Source of the DNA: Miscanthus floridulus
Lineage: Eukaryota > Streptophyta > Magnoliopsida > Poales > Poaceae
Direction of reading: 5' to 3'
Length of the DNA stretch: 64,000 bases
Assembly (NCBI RefSeq): GCF_019320115.1
Contig: NC_089593.1
Coordinates: forward strand, 11,189,908-11,253,907
The position numbers were made by a program, and so were the translations under genes. Below are positions 1 to 10,344 of this stretch, piece after piece. Each line of letters starts with the position of its first letter. Position 1 is the stretch's first letter. The notes beneath the pieces were generated by a model that saw only the letters and a program-made list of their open reading frames with translations, did not search any database and had not been told where the DNA came from.

Positions 1-408
1 TTCAGGATGATATATTACAGTGACATTAACACACCCGACGATGCCCAAAACCTGTGGTGGAAACCCTCGATGTCATGGTGTAACATCCAAGATTTTTGTA
101 CAACATTTGTAGTCCAATTCAGCGGGCTGGCAGCCCAGCCCATTCCAGATGCACGGCCCACCGTTTCCTTCCTTCCCCGGGGCCCTTGCGGCGGCGGCGT
201 AAGGTTCCTTGTCGCCTCCCACGCTCTTCGCCGTGCGCTTCCCGCGAAACGCCAACCGAATCCTCCATCGCCCAAAAATCACCCCCCCCCCCCAGAAGGA
301 GAAATCCTTCCCGCAGGCGGAGGAGGAGGAATTCGCCGAGTAGGTTGGTGGGTTCTCCCGATCCGCGTCCCCGGTCCCCACTTCCCAGGCCCAGGCGAGC
401 GGGAGCAT
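1..408 (+). promoter_or_regulatory. putative promoter/5' leader of NSE1 exon 1 copy A
   Basis: This GC-rich stretch lies directly upstream of the first copy of NSE1 exon 1. It holds GGCCCA/TGGGCC-type boxes around 130-165, which resemble plant site II elements of growth-related promoters, and a C-homopolymer near 280-293. No clear TATA box was seen. Long open frames on both strands here are proline/arginine-rich and look like base-composition artefacts. The promoter role is inferred from position only. Confidence 0.35.
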
Positions 409-523
409 ATGGCGCCGCTGTCGTGGCGGCACCACACCCTTCTGCAGGCGCTGCTCCACCGCGGGCCCCTCTCCGAGCGCGACTTCCACGCCGTCTTCGC
501 CGGCGTCTCCGGCAAGGACCCCG
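409..523 (+). CDS. NSE1 alternative/duplicated first exon (copy A)
   Basis: The ATG at 409 opens 38 codons that begin MAPLSWRHHTLLQALL and end at a G|GT donor (524-525) in phase 1. The exon at 1116-1236 has the same start, length class, phase and donor context, so this is a second copy of NSE1 exon 1. Copy A lacks the extra two residues (QR) seen after the tryptophan in copy B and looks closer to what I recall of other grass NSE1 proteins. Introns and leaders around the two copies are not visibly similar. It could splice to exon 2 at 2104 as an alternative first exon, or be an old silent tandem copy. Transcript data are needed to decide. Confidence 0.6.
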
Positions 524-1115
524 GTACGCCGTCTGCTTTGTCTCCTCTCGTCGTCTCTCGATCTCTTCTCTGTACGCGCCATAGCCCAACAGGTGCTCGA
601 CGAAATGCACGCCTTTATTGATGGGCTCTGATCAGAGCTACAGGTGCACGCAGCAGCACCTGGACCTGGAGGCTGGAGCGTACACTGCAAGCTACCTTCC
701 CGCCATTCCCCTGCTTCTCTCCTTCCAGCGTAAGCCAAAGCATTTGAGCAGATTATATGGTAATCCCATCGAGTCCTCGCCGCCCGCACGACATCTGCCT
801 CGCTCTCCACTCGCCCGTCAACCTCCCCTCCGCCTGACCGCCCGCTTCTTGCCGCGCCGCCGCTACTCCTCCTCTGCGCTGCTCCCCTTTCTCTTCGCCT
901 CCTTCTCCGTCCTCCTCCGCTGCGCTCGTATCTCTCCCCTTCCTCTTGTGCCGCCTTCAACCTCCGTCCCGAAGCCGTGCGAGCCCCCCGACGCCGCCAC
1001 AACAGACTTCCCTAGAAAGCTGGCTTCGATTTGAAGCGTGGGCATCTCTTCAGCAGGCTCACGAGTCACGAGATCCCATTCATCTGCTACGCCATACTCA
1101 TCACCCTCAGCACCA
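524..1115 (+). other. spacer between the two NSE1 first exons
   Basis: This 592-base stretch is pyrimidine-rich (strong C/T tracts at 780-960). It would be intron 1 if exon copy A is used, and promoter plus leader if copy B is used. No conserved protein is encoded. The overlapping frames on both strands are low-complexity. Confidence 0.4.
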
Positions 1116-3550
1116 ATGGCGCCTCTCTCGTGGCGGCAGCGGCACCACACGCTGCTGCAGGCGCTGCTCTCCCGCTGCCCCCTTGCCGAGCCTGACTTCC
1201 TCGCGCTGTTTGCTGCTGTCTCCGACAGGGACCCCGGTACCTACCTATGCCACGATGCTTGCAACTCTCCCCCCTTTATAGCTCGTGTCTTTCTCCATCT
1301 TCTCTTCACATCTGTTCCATGGAATGATTCTCTTTTCTTGAACTTGTTACTGTGGCAGTGTGGTGGTAGTAATACATTTGTTCGGAATGTTGTGTACATC
1401 TCTATACTTTTCTGGAATCCATTTGTATCTCTATTTGTCTACTACTGATCTTCTGTTTGTCAGAGAAAAGAGTGATAGTTTGGTCTCCATCTGATTTTGT
1501 CAGGCAATGCTGCTGTATACAAAACCTGATGCTGCTTGTATTTCCTTTTCTCTTTCTTTGCCTCAAACAAAGTTTGCCTTTCTGAATATTGATAGCGTCT
1601 TGTGTAGGCATTCTTTTTCCTTTTCTTTGTTGGCCTAAGTCATCATTCTTATTTAAGTATACCTCTTCTTGACCTGCTCGTGTTCACAAAGTCACAATAT
1701 AAATTCGTTTACAAGTGAACGCTGTATCTTGAACAAACAATTTAGTGGAAATTTGTGTCTGGTCCTGAAGTAGCTACACTTACTTTCTCACCTAAGGTAG
1801 ATCTATGAAATTTTGACCGATTGTTTGCTGATCACCAGAGCCAGTCAGAATCACTTCAAAGTTTTGCTAAAAAAAAACACTGAATTCAGAGTTGCATTAT
1901 ATGATTGTCTGAAACAATGGTCTTGATTCCACATGGGATTTCAATCACTCAGCCCAACTGACGCCTAATTTACTGCTTGGCTGAATCATATTTTTAGCAC
2001 CGGTTTTGTGGAAGAGTCGATAGCCTATGGGCTGCAAACTTCTCTTGATTCATCTGGCCAAATGTCTACTCTCCAATCACTTATTTCATATCATTACTTG
2101 CAGCCACTCATCAACAACTGTTCAATGATACACTTCTAAAGATCAACAAGGATCTCGCCTATTTGCAGTTCGAGTTGCGGGCATGCATAAACCAATATGA
2201 TGGAATGGTTTATTACGGAGTGGTTAATAACATTGTTGATGAAGAATCTAAGCTCGGAACAAAGTATTCTGTGCCCCAGATTGCATTCTACAAGGGACTG
2301 GTATGCGATACCTGGCCTTGCATACCTCAGTCTGACACTGCATATGTTGTGTTAAACTTTCGCATGTATTGATATTTACTATTGATTACTGTGGCAGTTA
2401 GAAGCAATAGTTCAGGAAGCTGGAAATGATGGGAGCATAACCAGTATTGATGCTCTCAATGTCCGTCTTGACAACCAGGTTAGCTGTACAGTAATTCTGG
2501 GAACACGATTTGTTGGTTTTCATGTATCAACATGTACTAAATGGCCATGTGCTTAGACAGCTCATAATACTTATGACTTACAAGCATTTAGGTGACCATA
2601 TTATAGTTTCATATATGTTGCAGTTATCATGTCATCAACGTCACCTTTTGGTATTTCTGTGGCATGGCATAGCAGCACGTACTGTTATATCTACTGATTG
2701 ACAGTTTAATCTCGATTGCAATGTGGCATCATGAGTAATTGACTGTTATGTTCCCAGGTCGTAATTGTAGACGGTTCAGAGGACAGCCAATCTCGCCTTC
2801 CTAGTTCCATAAAGAATTTCTCACTGAGCCAGAAAGAGAAAACGCTTGATGAACTGATACGGGATCGTTGGTTGTCATACACCTCCACAGGCAAGATTGG
2901 TCTGGGCACCAGATCATTTCTTGATCTCCGTAGCTGGTTCCGTGGTAATGATATCCCATCCTGTGTTGTCTGCAACGAAGCTTGTATAAAGGTACTGATA
3001 TGTGACGATTCTATGATTTTCAGTTGCCTTGTCTTACTTTTAATGTTGTCCCATATAACCTGCTAGTGTTATTTATGTTCCACAGCAGGCATCAAGTTGT
3101 CCAAATGAGGGATGCAATGTTAGAATTCATGAGTACTGCTTGAAGAAGAAATTTTCACAAAGAAAGGTACTTGCCTAAATTATAGTTCACACTGCTAACT
3201 CATGTTGATGGTAAAGTCATGGTTTGCTAATTTTTCTGTATATGTAGGCTTCAAGAGCTTGTCCTAGTTGTGGTACTGAATGGCCCTGTCAGGATGGTGA
3301 AGCTGATGGCGATGATGATGTGAATGAACCTGGGGAGGATCAAGCCTCATCAGCCAATCGTTCCTCGTGGAAGAAGCGCAAGAGAGTCAAAGCTGAACTG
3401 GTGGAAGAAAATAATAATGCAGGCCCATCAACAGAGGTACCTAGGAGGACCTTGAGAAGTGCTAAAGCCGAAGCAGTCGAGGCTGCTCAAGAGGCATCTT
3501 CTGCCGGAGCTTCGCAGCCAGGCAGGGGTTCCAAGAGAAGGAAGAAGTAG
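1116..3550 (+). CDS. NSE1: NSE1, non-SMC element 1 homolog (SMC5/6 complex RING-type subunit)
   Basis: NSE1 binds NSE3 and NSE4 in the nuclear SMC5/6 complex, which acts in recombinational DNA repair and genome stability; its variant RING is thought to serve ubiquitin or SUMO ligase work. I read six exons with GT/AG borders and consistent phase: 1116-1236, 2104-2300, 2398-2478, 2758-2991, 3089-3166 and 3248-3550, giving about 337 residues. The winged-helix part lies in exons 2-4. The C4HC3-like RING runs across exons 4-6, from CVVCNEA through CPNEGCN, HEYC and CPSCGTEWPC. The C-terminal 80 residues are acidic, then basic, ending in GSKRRKK, a likely nuclear signal. A CAG at 3086-3088 may be used as an alternative acceptor, adding one Q. 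All exons are open, so the gene looks functional. A second first exon lies at 409-523. Confidence 0.93.
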
Positions 3551-4018
3551 TGATGATGCAGGCTAAGGATTGATAGCGAGGGAGATTGCAAATGCTCTCT
3601 TTTGCCATGTAGATACTGTACATGTGCTGGTATCTGGTGGTAGTAAGTGGTCCTTTTCAAGTGAGAGGGCCGTAGAGTTTTGGTGTAATATATAGCCTTA
3701 AGTTGCTCTTGTTGCAGACTCGTAGAGGTTATTATTTATCTTGTGAGTTGTGATAGTATCATTCAATCTGGACTGGGAGAACATCTTGGAGCACTGAAAA
3801 GCTTGAGGGCATGGGATACTGTTGCTTGCATTTGTGATTCTGGATTGAGGCATGGTGTTTTGATCGAGTCTTGAGTCTTGGTGTATCAAGAGAGCGTAAT
3901 CAGAGTCTTGGTGGCTCTTTGGTGCTCCAAAGTAGATTAGGCGGTAGTGGTAACTACTTGACACCATGTGGAAACTTTAGTTGTCCATTGTCCATCTTTT
4001 CAAGTACTGCATTTCCAA
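3551..4018 (+). other. NSE1 3' UTR and downstream flank
   Basis: This follows the NSE1 stop codon. It is AT-rich and transcript-like at first (to about 3740), and no conserved protein is encoded on either strand. A polyadenylation site probably lies between 3680 and 3750, but no perfect AATAAA signal was seen. Confidence 0.4.
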
Positions 4019-4136
4019 GCCTGTTCGCTTGCTCGTAAACGATCGTAAATTTCCAGCCGAGAACAGTGTTTTTCTTTCACACCAAACCAGCCAGCAGTAA
4101 ATAATCCACGATACGATACGGCCTCCCGAACAGGCT
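4019..4136. mobile_element. MITE with GCCTGTTCG termini
   Basis: The element starts AGCCTGTTCGC and ends CGAACAGGCT, an inverted repeat of about 10 bases around a 118-base body with no coding capacity. Related short elements occur at 15670, 40738, 45416 and 45696. No target duplication was clear. Confidence 0.6.
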
Positions 4137-4287
4137 GCTAGTGTGCTCTTAGTCATAGGCCTTTAAATAAGGAATATTTGGTTGCGCTTTGAACTTTATT
4201 TGGTTGCAAGAATCTTTTGTCACAAATAGGATTTAATCTCCATGCTAGTGTGCTCTTAGTCATAGGCCTTTAAATAAGGAATATTTT
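4137..4287. repeat. 44-base direct repeat, two copies
   Basis: A stretch starting GCTAGTGTGCTCTTAGTC occurs at 4137-4180 and again, almost identically, at 4244-4287. A 63-base spacer separates them, so a roughly 107-base unit was duplicated in tandem. The first copy abuts the right end of the MITE. Confidence 0.85.
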
Positions 4288-5253
4288 GTTAGTGTGCCCG
4301 GACTTGACTTAGCTTGTTGTCCCTAAGGACAAGCCCTAGTGTGATCTTTGCAGTCTTAGGACCAAACCATTCAAGGGGTGAGTATAATCGCACAGATTAA
4401 GGTTTGTTCTTTAAAATTTAGAGCCCGGCTCTCCTCACCCCCTCTTGTGCCATTTGGTCCTTTTAGAGGATCTCCTTGCAAACAGAGTTCAGCAGGTACG
4501 TTATGACTCGCTTGTCTCGGGTGATCCATGTGGCATAGTCTAGATTGTTGATGATGTGTGTTACTTGTCAGCTTCTACAATCTTGATAATTCTAGGAGGC
4601 ACCTGGGTTTTTGCGTGCTTCCCTTGATCGCCAGCATAACCTGAGGGTGCCACGACACGAAGTTTTTCTCAGACACTGACGGACCGAGAGCGGCAGACAT
4701 GTTCAATGAGGACACCATTGATGATCTGGGGTTTTATGTGAACGAAGATGAAAGAGGGTGCTTTCACTATATATCATGTGAAATGGTAAGCGTTTTACCT
4801 CACGTAGGAGGCCGCAACTTTATTGATATAAAGGTGGAAATAGCCTCCACCATGGCTTACAAGGTATAAATGATTATGATTGATTTAGTCAAGGATTACA
4901 ACACAAACTGATACAAACCTACGAACTATACACATATACAAAATCTCAACCGAATCAATCCATATCACATACATATACAAAGATTAGTACACAACCTATT
5001 GCTAATTTGCTACATGTTGGTGGCTTCATAGTAAAATAAAGATATTTCAGGTTTGAGTAAGAACATAAACCTGCTCCTTTTGTTCTCCATATTTGTGAAA
5101 ATATTTCCACTGTACAGTATGTGCCAATCATTACCCTTGATTTCTTCTGCAGCAATGCGTGGGGTGCCACCGTGCCAGCCAGTTGTTACACAATGCAGTA
5201 AAAAAGTTTCATATGTAAAAAGGGTTCATGGACTAAGCAATGAAAGAAAACCT
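4288..5253. other. intergenic, no gene recognised
   Basis: This AT-moderate stretch separates the NSE1 flank from the 3' end of the first receptor-like protein gene. No conserved protein, tRNA or clear transposon terminus was found. The part next to 5253 probably holds the 3' UTR of the minus-strand RLP gene. Confidence 0.4.
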
Positions 5254-8220
5254 TCAAATCTCTTTGCTTCCAAATTTCCTCAGAATGGCAGCCTTGTTGA
5301 TAGCCAGTTGCACATAAAGCTTGTCATATAACTGGTCCAAAAGCTGAAAGTAAGCAATCCTCCATGTTTTCATGAACAACATGGTACAAAATACAATCCA
5401 AAGACCCATTATAAATCCCATGCTCATGCTGATGTAAAAAGATGATCTGCCACCTTCATGATGTTGACTAACAGTTGGATTCGTTACATTCATCGAGCAA
5501 TTCTTCAGAAGAGGAGGCCCACAAAGTCCGGGATTGCCAATGTACATATACTGATCGTTAAGTGTTTGCAGCTGTTGTCCTGAGGGGATTGTTCCTGATA
5601 AATTGTTGTACGACAAATTGAGGCAGCTCAAGAATGTTAGATCTGATAAACTTGACGGTATGTTGCCACTGAAATAATTGTAAGATAGGTCGAGGGATTC
5701 CAGTTCCTTTAAAGAACCAATATCATATGGAATCGGTCCACTTAACTGGTTGTTAGATAGATTCAAACTCCGAAGTCCCTTGAGTAAAGTTAGTTTCTTC
5801 GGAATCTGTCCAATGAAACCATTACTTGATAAATCTATCAACACAGTACGTTTTGTGAATTCATGGGTATAGTTAAGCTCTCGATCTTTTATGAATGTTG
5901 ATATGCTGTCGCTACTGTAATTATCAAACGAATACATCATATCTGTTTCACGCGGATCTGCCATGGCTCTCAACCTTGCTAGGGACGAAGGTATAATTCC
6001 TGATATGTTGTTGTGTGCTACGTCCAGGTAATGAAGCCCAACAATCCTTGATAGCTGCCTAGGAAGGTGACCGTGAAACATATTCGACCTTAGGATCAGC
6101 ACCTCTAAGCTGGGCATTTTCTCTGCTACCCATATTGGCACACTTCCAGAGAGCCTATTATATGAAAGGTCAAGAAAGTTTAAATTTGCAGCATATTGAA
6201 GGAAGTGAGGAAATTCACCAGACAGATTGTTATTTCTCAAGTCTAGCATAGATAAAGAAGATGAAGACTTGTTATTTTGACAATGTGGAAAACCCCCTGT
6301 TAGTTGATTGTTCGATAGGTTTATTTCCCAGAAGCCATTACATACGTATGGTGGGATGGTGCCTGTGAAATGATTGTTGTAGAGATCCAAACTACCTAGG
6401 TGGGGAGCTGTGAGATTTGCTGGTAGCTTCCCCGATAAAGAATTTCCAGAGAGATCCATGCTTTGTACGAGCGGCAGCTCCAACTTTGGTGGTAAAGTAC
6501 CACTGAGTTTATTTCTTGACAAGTTCAATATGGAAGCGTTAGGAAATGCAACCCAGAACCAGTGTGGCAAAACATCATTTATCTTTGTGTTTGAGATATC
6601 AAGCTCTTGTATGCCCATTTGCCATCTCAACCAGGCAGGAAACTGGGGCCCCAGGTCACATGACAGAAAATATGCAGATATTAATCTAAACGGAGGAACC
6701 CAATCTTCACCAAAATCCAATTTCAGGGAGGTGTTTTCAATGTCTAGATACTCAAGGTTCACGAGACTAGCAAAATGTTCTTTTGAAAGCACACTGCTGA
6801 AGTTGTTGTTGCCAAGGGTCAAGTCAGTTAAATTACTAAGTGCTCCAATCCCACTAGGTACATTACCATGCAGCATGTTGCGAGAGAGGGCAAGGTAACT
6901 TAGACTCCTCATTTTTCCTATCCCAGATGGTATAGAACCACTCAACATGTTTGATGATAGGTCAAGGTAACCTAGACTCCTCATGTTTCCTATCCCAGAA
7001 GGTATAGAACCAACCAACATGTTGCGAGAGAGGGCAAGGTAACTCAGACTCCTCATGTTTCCTATCCCAGATGGTATAGAACCAACCAACATGTTCGATG
7101 ATAGGTCAAGGTAGCTGAGACTAGTCAGATTTCCTATCCAAGCCGGCAACTGCCCAGTCAAATTTGCAGCATTCAAGTGTAGCTCACGCAACTTGCTCCA
7201 TGAACACTGCGGTAGTCTCCCTATCATGTCCGCATTGATACTGTTGTATTCCAAATTGAGTAACTGCAAACTGCACAAATTTTTCAAGGCCGTTGGAACG
7301 ATACCTGATATGGAATTCTGATCTATATATAAGACCTCAAGCGAGGACATGTTTGCTAATGCAGCAGGGATGGGCCCAGACCATCCACAGGAAGAGAGAT
7401 AAAGCTTCTTGATGGTAGTGACATCCCAAAACCAGCTGTGTTGGAGGAACGAGTTAAATGGAATGTAAGACAAATCAAGGATCTCAAGATGTGTGAGGTT
7501 AGAATGGGAAAGTTGAAAGATTTTGCTGTTAAGTAGACAACAAGACAGGTCGAGGGTTTTCAGATTAGGCAGCATGTTAACCTTGCTCACCCAATCACTT
7601 GCGGAGCTGAGGTTCCATGAGCTCATAACAAGGCTCCTTAGTGAAGATAGATGTGGAAGCCATGTAAGATCTGATACGTATACGTCCGGAAAACTGCTAA
7701 GATCAAGGTGCTGCAAGCGAGAAAGGTTACCAAGCTGCCAAGGTATACTCCCCGAATAATCAGCAGAGGAGAGGTTGAGGTACCTTAGATTGTTGAGGGC
7801 ACCCAGAAACGACAAAGGTTCGTTTATGCTATAATTGAAGTCGTTGAAGCTGAGATCCAAGTATCTCAGATGTGGTAAGGCAGCAATAATGGTGGAGTTC
7901 ATGATCTGACCTCTCCGTTTGAACTCTTCCGTAAAGTCCTCAGGGCCACGGAGGTCAAGTTTGATGACATGGCCGGTTTGGTTGTCGCACCGGACTCCCT
8001 TCCACCCGCAGCAGTCTTCGCCTCGCCATGACGAGAGGAGCCCGTTAGGGTCTACGAAGCTTTTCTTGAAGGAGATGAGTGCCTCGCACTCGCTTGCAAC
8101 GCAGCAACGAGCCGAGACCGCCCTTGCGTGAGCAGAAAAGGACGAGGACAGTGTCACGGAAAGGATCAAGACGAAGACTGCAGCAGCAGCTCCTTGAAGA
8201 TGGAGTAGCCGAGCAATCAT
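5254..8220 (-). CDS. LRR receptor-like protein (RLP, no kinase), candidate immune receptor
   Basis: This intact 988-residue single-exon gene encodes a Cf/EIX-type receptor-like protein expected at the plasma membrane, where such proteins sense apoplastic ligands and signal with SOBIR1/BAK1-type kinases. A signal peptide covers residues 1 to about 33. The LRR N-cap has two paired-cysteine motifs (ARCCVASEC, GEDCCGWKGVRC) around 38-78. About 30 plant-type LRRs with LSSN.L.G.IPS signatures follow, interrupted by an island near residue 755. The C-cap ends in GNPGLCGPPLLKNC, then comes a transmembrane segment (about 928-950) and a 38-residue tail starting KTWRIAYFQL. There is no kinase domain. Residues 365-460 contain a recent 48-residue duplication. 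The ligand cannot be predicted. The second RLP at 25849-28758 shares the tail layout. Confidence 0.93.
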   Translation of the reverse strand: MIARLLHLQGAAAAVFVLILSVTLSSSFSAHARAVSARCCVASECEALISFKKSFVDPNGLLSSWRGEDCCGWKGVRCDNQTGHVIKLDLRGPEDFTEEFKRRGQIMNSTIIAALPHLRYLDLSFNDFNYSINEPLSFLGALNNLRYLNLSSADYSGSIPWQLGNLSRLQHLDLSSFPDVYVSDLTWLPHLSSLRSLVMSSWNLSSASDWVSKVNMLPNLKTLDLSCCLLNSKIFQLSHSNLTHLEILDLSYIPFNSFLQHSWFWDVTTIKKLYLSSCGWSGPIPAALANMSSLEVLYIDQNSISGIVPTALKNLCSLQLLNLEYNSINADMIGRLPQCSWSKLRELHLNAANLTGQLPAWIGNLTSLSYLDLSSNMLVGSIPSGIGNMRSLSYLALSRNMLVGSIPSGIGNMRSLGYLDLSSNMLSGSIPSGIGKMRSLSYLALSRNMLHGNVPSGIGALSNLTDLTLGNNNFSSVLSKEHFASLVNLEYLDIENTSLKLDFGEDWVPPFRLISAYFLSCDLGPQFPAWLRWQMGIQELDISNTKINDVLPHWFWVAFPNASILNLSRNKLSGTLPPKLELPLVQSMDLSGNSLSGKLPANLTAPHLGSLDLYNNHFTGTIPPYVCNGFWEINLSNNQLTGGFPHCQNNKSSSSLSMLDLRNNNLSGEFPHFLQYAANLNFLDLSYNRLSGSVPIWVAEKMPSLEVLILRSNMFHGHLPRQLSRIVGLHYLDVAHNNISGIIPSSLARLRAMADPRETDMMYSFDNYSSDSISTFIKDRELNYTHEFTKRTVLIDLSSNGFIGQIPKKLTLLKGLRSLNLSNNQLSGPIPYDIGSLKELESLDLSYNYFSGNIPSSLSDLTFLSCLNLSYNNLSGTIPSGQQLQTLNDQYMYIGNPGLCGPPLLKNCSMNVTNPTVSQHHEGGRSSFYISMSMGFIMGLWIVFCTMLFMKTWRIAYFQLLDQLYDKLYVQLAINKAAILRKFGSKEI
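6840..7125 (-). repeat. 144-base tandem duplication inside RLP LRRs
   Basis: Two 144-base units lie head to tail; marker strings recur exactly 144 bases apart (6877 and 7021; 6947 and 7091). Each unit encodes two 24-residue LRRs that alternate LDLSSNML and LALSRNML. The copies differ by only a few bases, so the expansion is young and in frame. Confidence 0.92.
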
Positions 8221-8334
8221 TTTGTGAGAGCCTGGCTAGCTCTTCGTTGTTTTTGTCTTTTTGGCTATTTGTGCATGGAATGTAAACTATGTACTCCAGT
8301 AGTTTTGAGTGGCACATAGCTTGATCTACCTCTC

Positions 8335-8358
8335 TCTCTCTCTCTATATATATATATG
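8335..8358 (-). promoter_or_regulatory. CT/TA microsatellite and TATA region of the first RLP
   Basis: Read on the minus strand, a run of TA repeats passes into GA repeats about 115-140 bases upstream of the ATG at 8220. This position suits a TATA box with a leader of about 90 bases. The length of such TA/GA tracts usually varies between alleles. Confidence 0.5.
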
Positions 8359-8492
8359 CAAAAATAAAGTGATATGTATGCACAAGCGCAATGAAGTCTA
8401 CGTGCCGTGCTTGACCAGCAGGCAGCGGGCACCAAGTCAACTAAAGTAATCCAGCGATCGACAGCAGGTAATACTCCACTACTACTCCATCA

Positions 8493-8823
8493 AATAACTC
8501 CCGCGTGATTGTCAGTTGTCACTTGTCACCCAGGCTGGGAGGGAGACCACCATCGGGGTCTATCATATCGACACAGGTAATACTCCACTACTACTACTTG
8601 TTCTTCGACGTACTCCCTCCGTTCCTTCTTTTAAGTGTTGTTCTCACTTTAGAGAAGTTAAATAACTCCCGCGTGATTGTCAGTTGTCACTTGTCACCCA
8701 GGTTGGGAGGGAGACCACCATCGGGGTCTATCGACACAGGTAATACTCCACTACTGCTACTTGTTCTTCGACGTACTCCCTCCGTTCCTTCTTTTAACTG
8801 TTGTTCTCGCTTCACGAGAAATT
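8493..8823. repeat. tandem duplication upstream of RLP, about 165 bases per unit
   Basis: Copy 1 runs from about 8493 to 8660 and copy 2 from 8661 to 8823; both begin AATAACTCCCGCGTGATTG and end in the first 50 bases of a TACTCCCTCCGTTCC MITE. A partial third unit (GGTAATACTCCACTACTACT) precedes them at 8467. The array lies 270-600 bases upstream of the RLP start codon, within its likely promoter. Differences are few, for example a four-base indel in TCTATCATATCGACAC. Confidence 0.9.
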
Positions 8824-9033
8824 AAATGTACTCAACTTTGATTAAATATCAACAAAAAATATTAATATTTATGGTACTTAATTAGTATCATTAGATAAAC
8901 CATGAAATCTATTTTTATAATAAATTTATTTGGAAATACAAATATTACTAATATTTTCTATAAACCTAATTAAATTTAAGAAAATTCGACCAGCACGAAT
9001 ACCACATCGATACTTAAAAAGAGACATAGTGAG
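8775..9033. mobile_element. Stowaway-like MITE (TACTCCCTCCGTTCC end)
   Basis: The left end is TACTCCCTCCGTTCCTTC. The body is AT-rich with no coding capacity, and the right end (near 9018-9033) is a decayed form of the complementary terminus. It matches a common grass MITE type. The left terminus was also copied into the upstream tandem unit at 8609-8660. Confidence 0.6.
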
Positions 9034-9182
9034 TAGTAATTATTTCTGAGATCTATAGGCACTTTGTCTTCGTCTGATCCACACCGAATTCTTGGCACAT
9101 ATCGGCTCTCCAGTCAATAGGAAAGCACATGCTGGTTGTTGGCTGTCCGATCCATATCTCTTAGCCAGTTTTTTAAAGGACT

Positions 9183-10337
9183 TGCTAGCGCCCAGATGTC
9201 CGATCCAGGCGCTAGTGTCGGGTGCTGCTCGCACAGTACGAGCAGGCGCTTAGCGCGTCGGGCTCGCAAGCGAGCAAACCAATAGTGGGCCTGCGCTGTC
9301 CCAGACGTCGTCCGCACCATCAGCCTCTTCCCACGCGCATCCCATGTGCAACACTCCGATCTAATTTTGAAACATCCAGATGCAACAGTTGCAACATACA
9401 AAAGAAGACATATGAAACACTTGAAACAAGCGTATGAAACACTTGCGAAACCGCCTGAAAAATATTTGAAAACAATTACAAACATATGCAACATCCAGAT
9501 AAAACACTTGCAAACATATGTATGAAACACCTAAAAACACTTGAAACATATGCTTGCAACATGCATGTATATGCAACATCCAGATCTACTTTGCAACATC
9601 AAGATAAAACACTTGCAACATTTATCTGGAACAAATGAAACATTTGGAATATACACTTAAAACATACGTGTATAGCCATTACAACATGTGCAACATCCTA
9701 TCTACTTTTGCAACATCCGTATGAAACATTTGAAATATACATCTGAAACAACTGAAACACTTAAAATATAAGCTAGCAACATGTCTAAAAACTCTTGAAA
9801 ACACTTGAAAAACACGGCATTGCCAGAGGGCCACGGCCTACCTAGTGGGGAACTGCGGTGGAGCAGGCCTCCTCTTCCTGCCGACGACGCGAGGTGGATG
9901 GGGGCACACACGCAGGCACATGCCTTCCCAGGCACAGGCGCAGGCCTCCCCTGCCTCCCCTTTCGTGACGGGCGAGGTGGATGGGGGCGCGGCGCTAGAT
10001 GGTGGTGCGGCGCGGGCGTGTAGAGCAGCGAGAGAAGGGGTCGGGTGCCTCGTGGGAATGACCAACGTGAGAAGGGCCGGCCACGAGGGAGAGACGCTGG
10101 AGCAGGCGCTTCATGCTGGGAAGGGAGCAGGGAAGAGAGAGCGCCCTGTTGTGGGACCTTGCGGCGGCGGGGTCGGCTGGAGGTGTGGTGTGGTGAGGGA
10201 CTTGGAGCAGTTGAGGAGGACACCACACCCCAAGTGGGGAAGTTATCTTTTTTTATAGGCTAGTCCACTGATAGCACAGGAGCGAGGCAGGACTGGGAGC
10301 TGCATCCGACGGGACGGACGCCCGTGGCTGAGCGTTC
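9183..10337. mobile_element. possible Mutator-like non-autonomous element
   Basis: The left edge (CTAGCGCCCAGATGTCCGATCC) and the reverse complement of the right edge (CGCTCAGCCACGGGCGTCCG) are similar GC-rich, imperfect inverted termini. The inside has a degenerate GCAACAT/GAAACAC repeat (9366-9820) followed by GC-rich DNA. Open frames at 9702-10263 are proline/arginine-rich and not convincing as genes. Class and exact ends are uncertain, and no target duplication was identified. Confidence 0.4.
9366..9820. repeat. degenerate GCAACATCCAGAT / GAAACACTTG repeat
   Basis: Units such as GCAACATCCAGAT, GAAACACTTGCAAC and GAAACATTTG recur many times with loose spacing of 15-40 bases. This kind of sequence is familiar from interspersed grass repeats. 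It does not encode a protein. Confidence 0.75.
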
Positions 10338-10344
10338 CCGATTT

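Noticed and set aside
73..1002. Long overlapping open frames on both strands in the NSE1 upstream region
   Set aside because: They are Pro/Arg/Ser-rich, overlap in several frames and follow GC content; only the 38-codon exon copy has family support.
8505..8825. 106-codon frame upstream of the first RLP
   Set aside because: It merely translates the 165-base tandem duplication (ending in the MITE terminus) twice.
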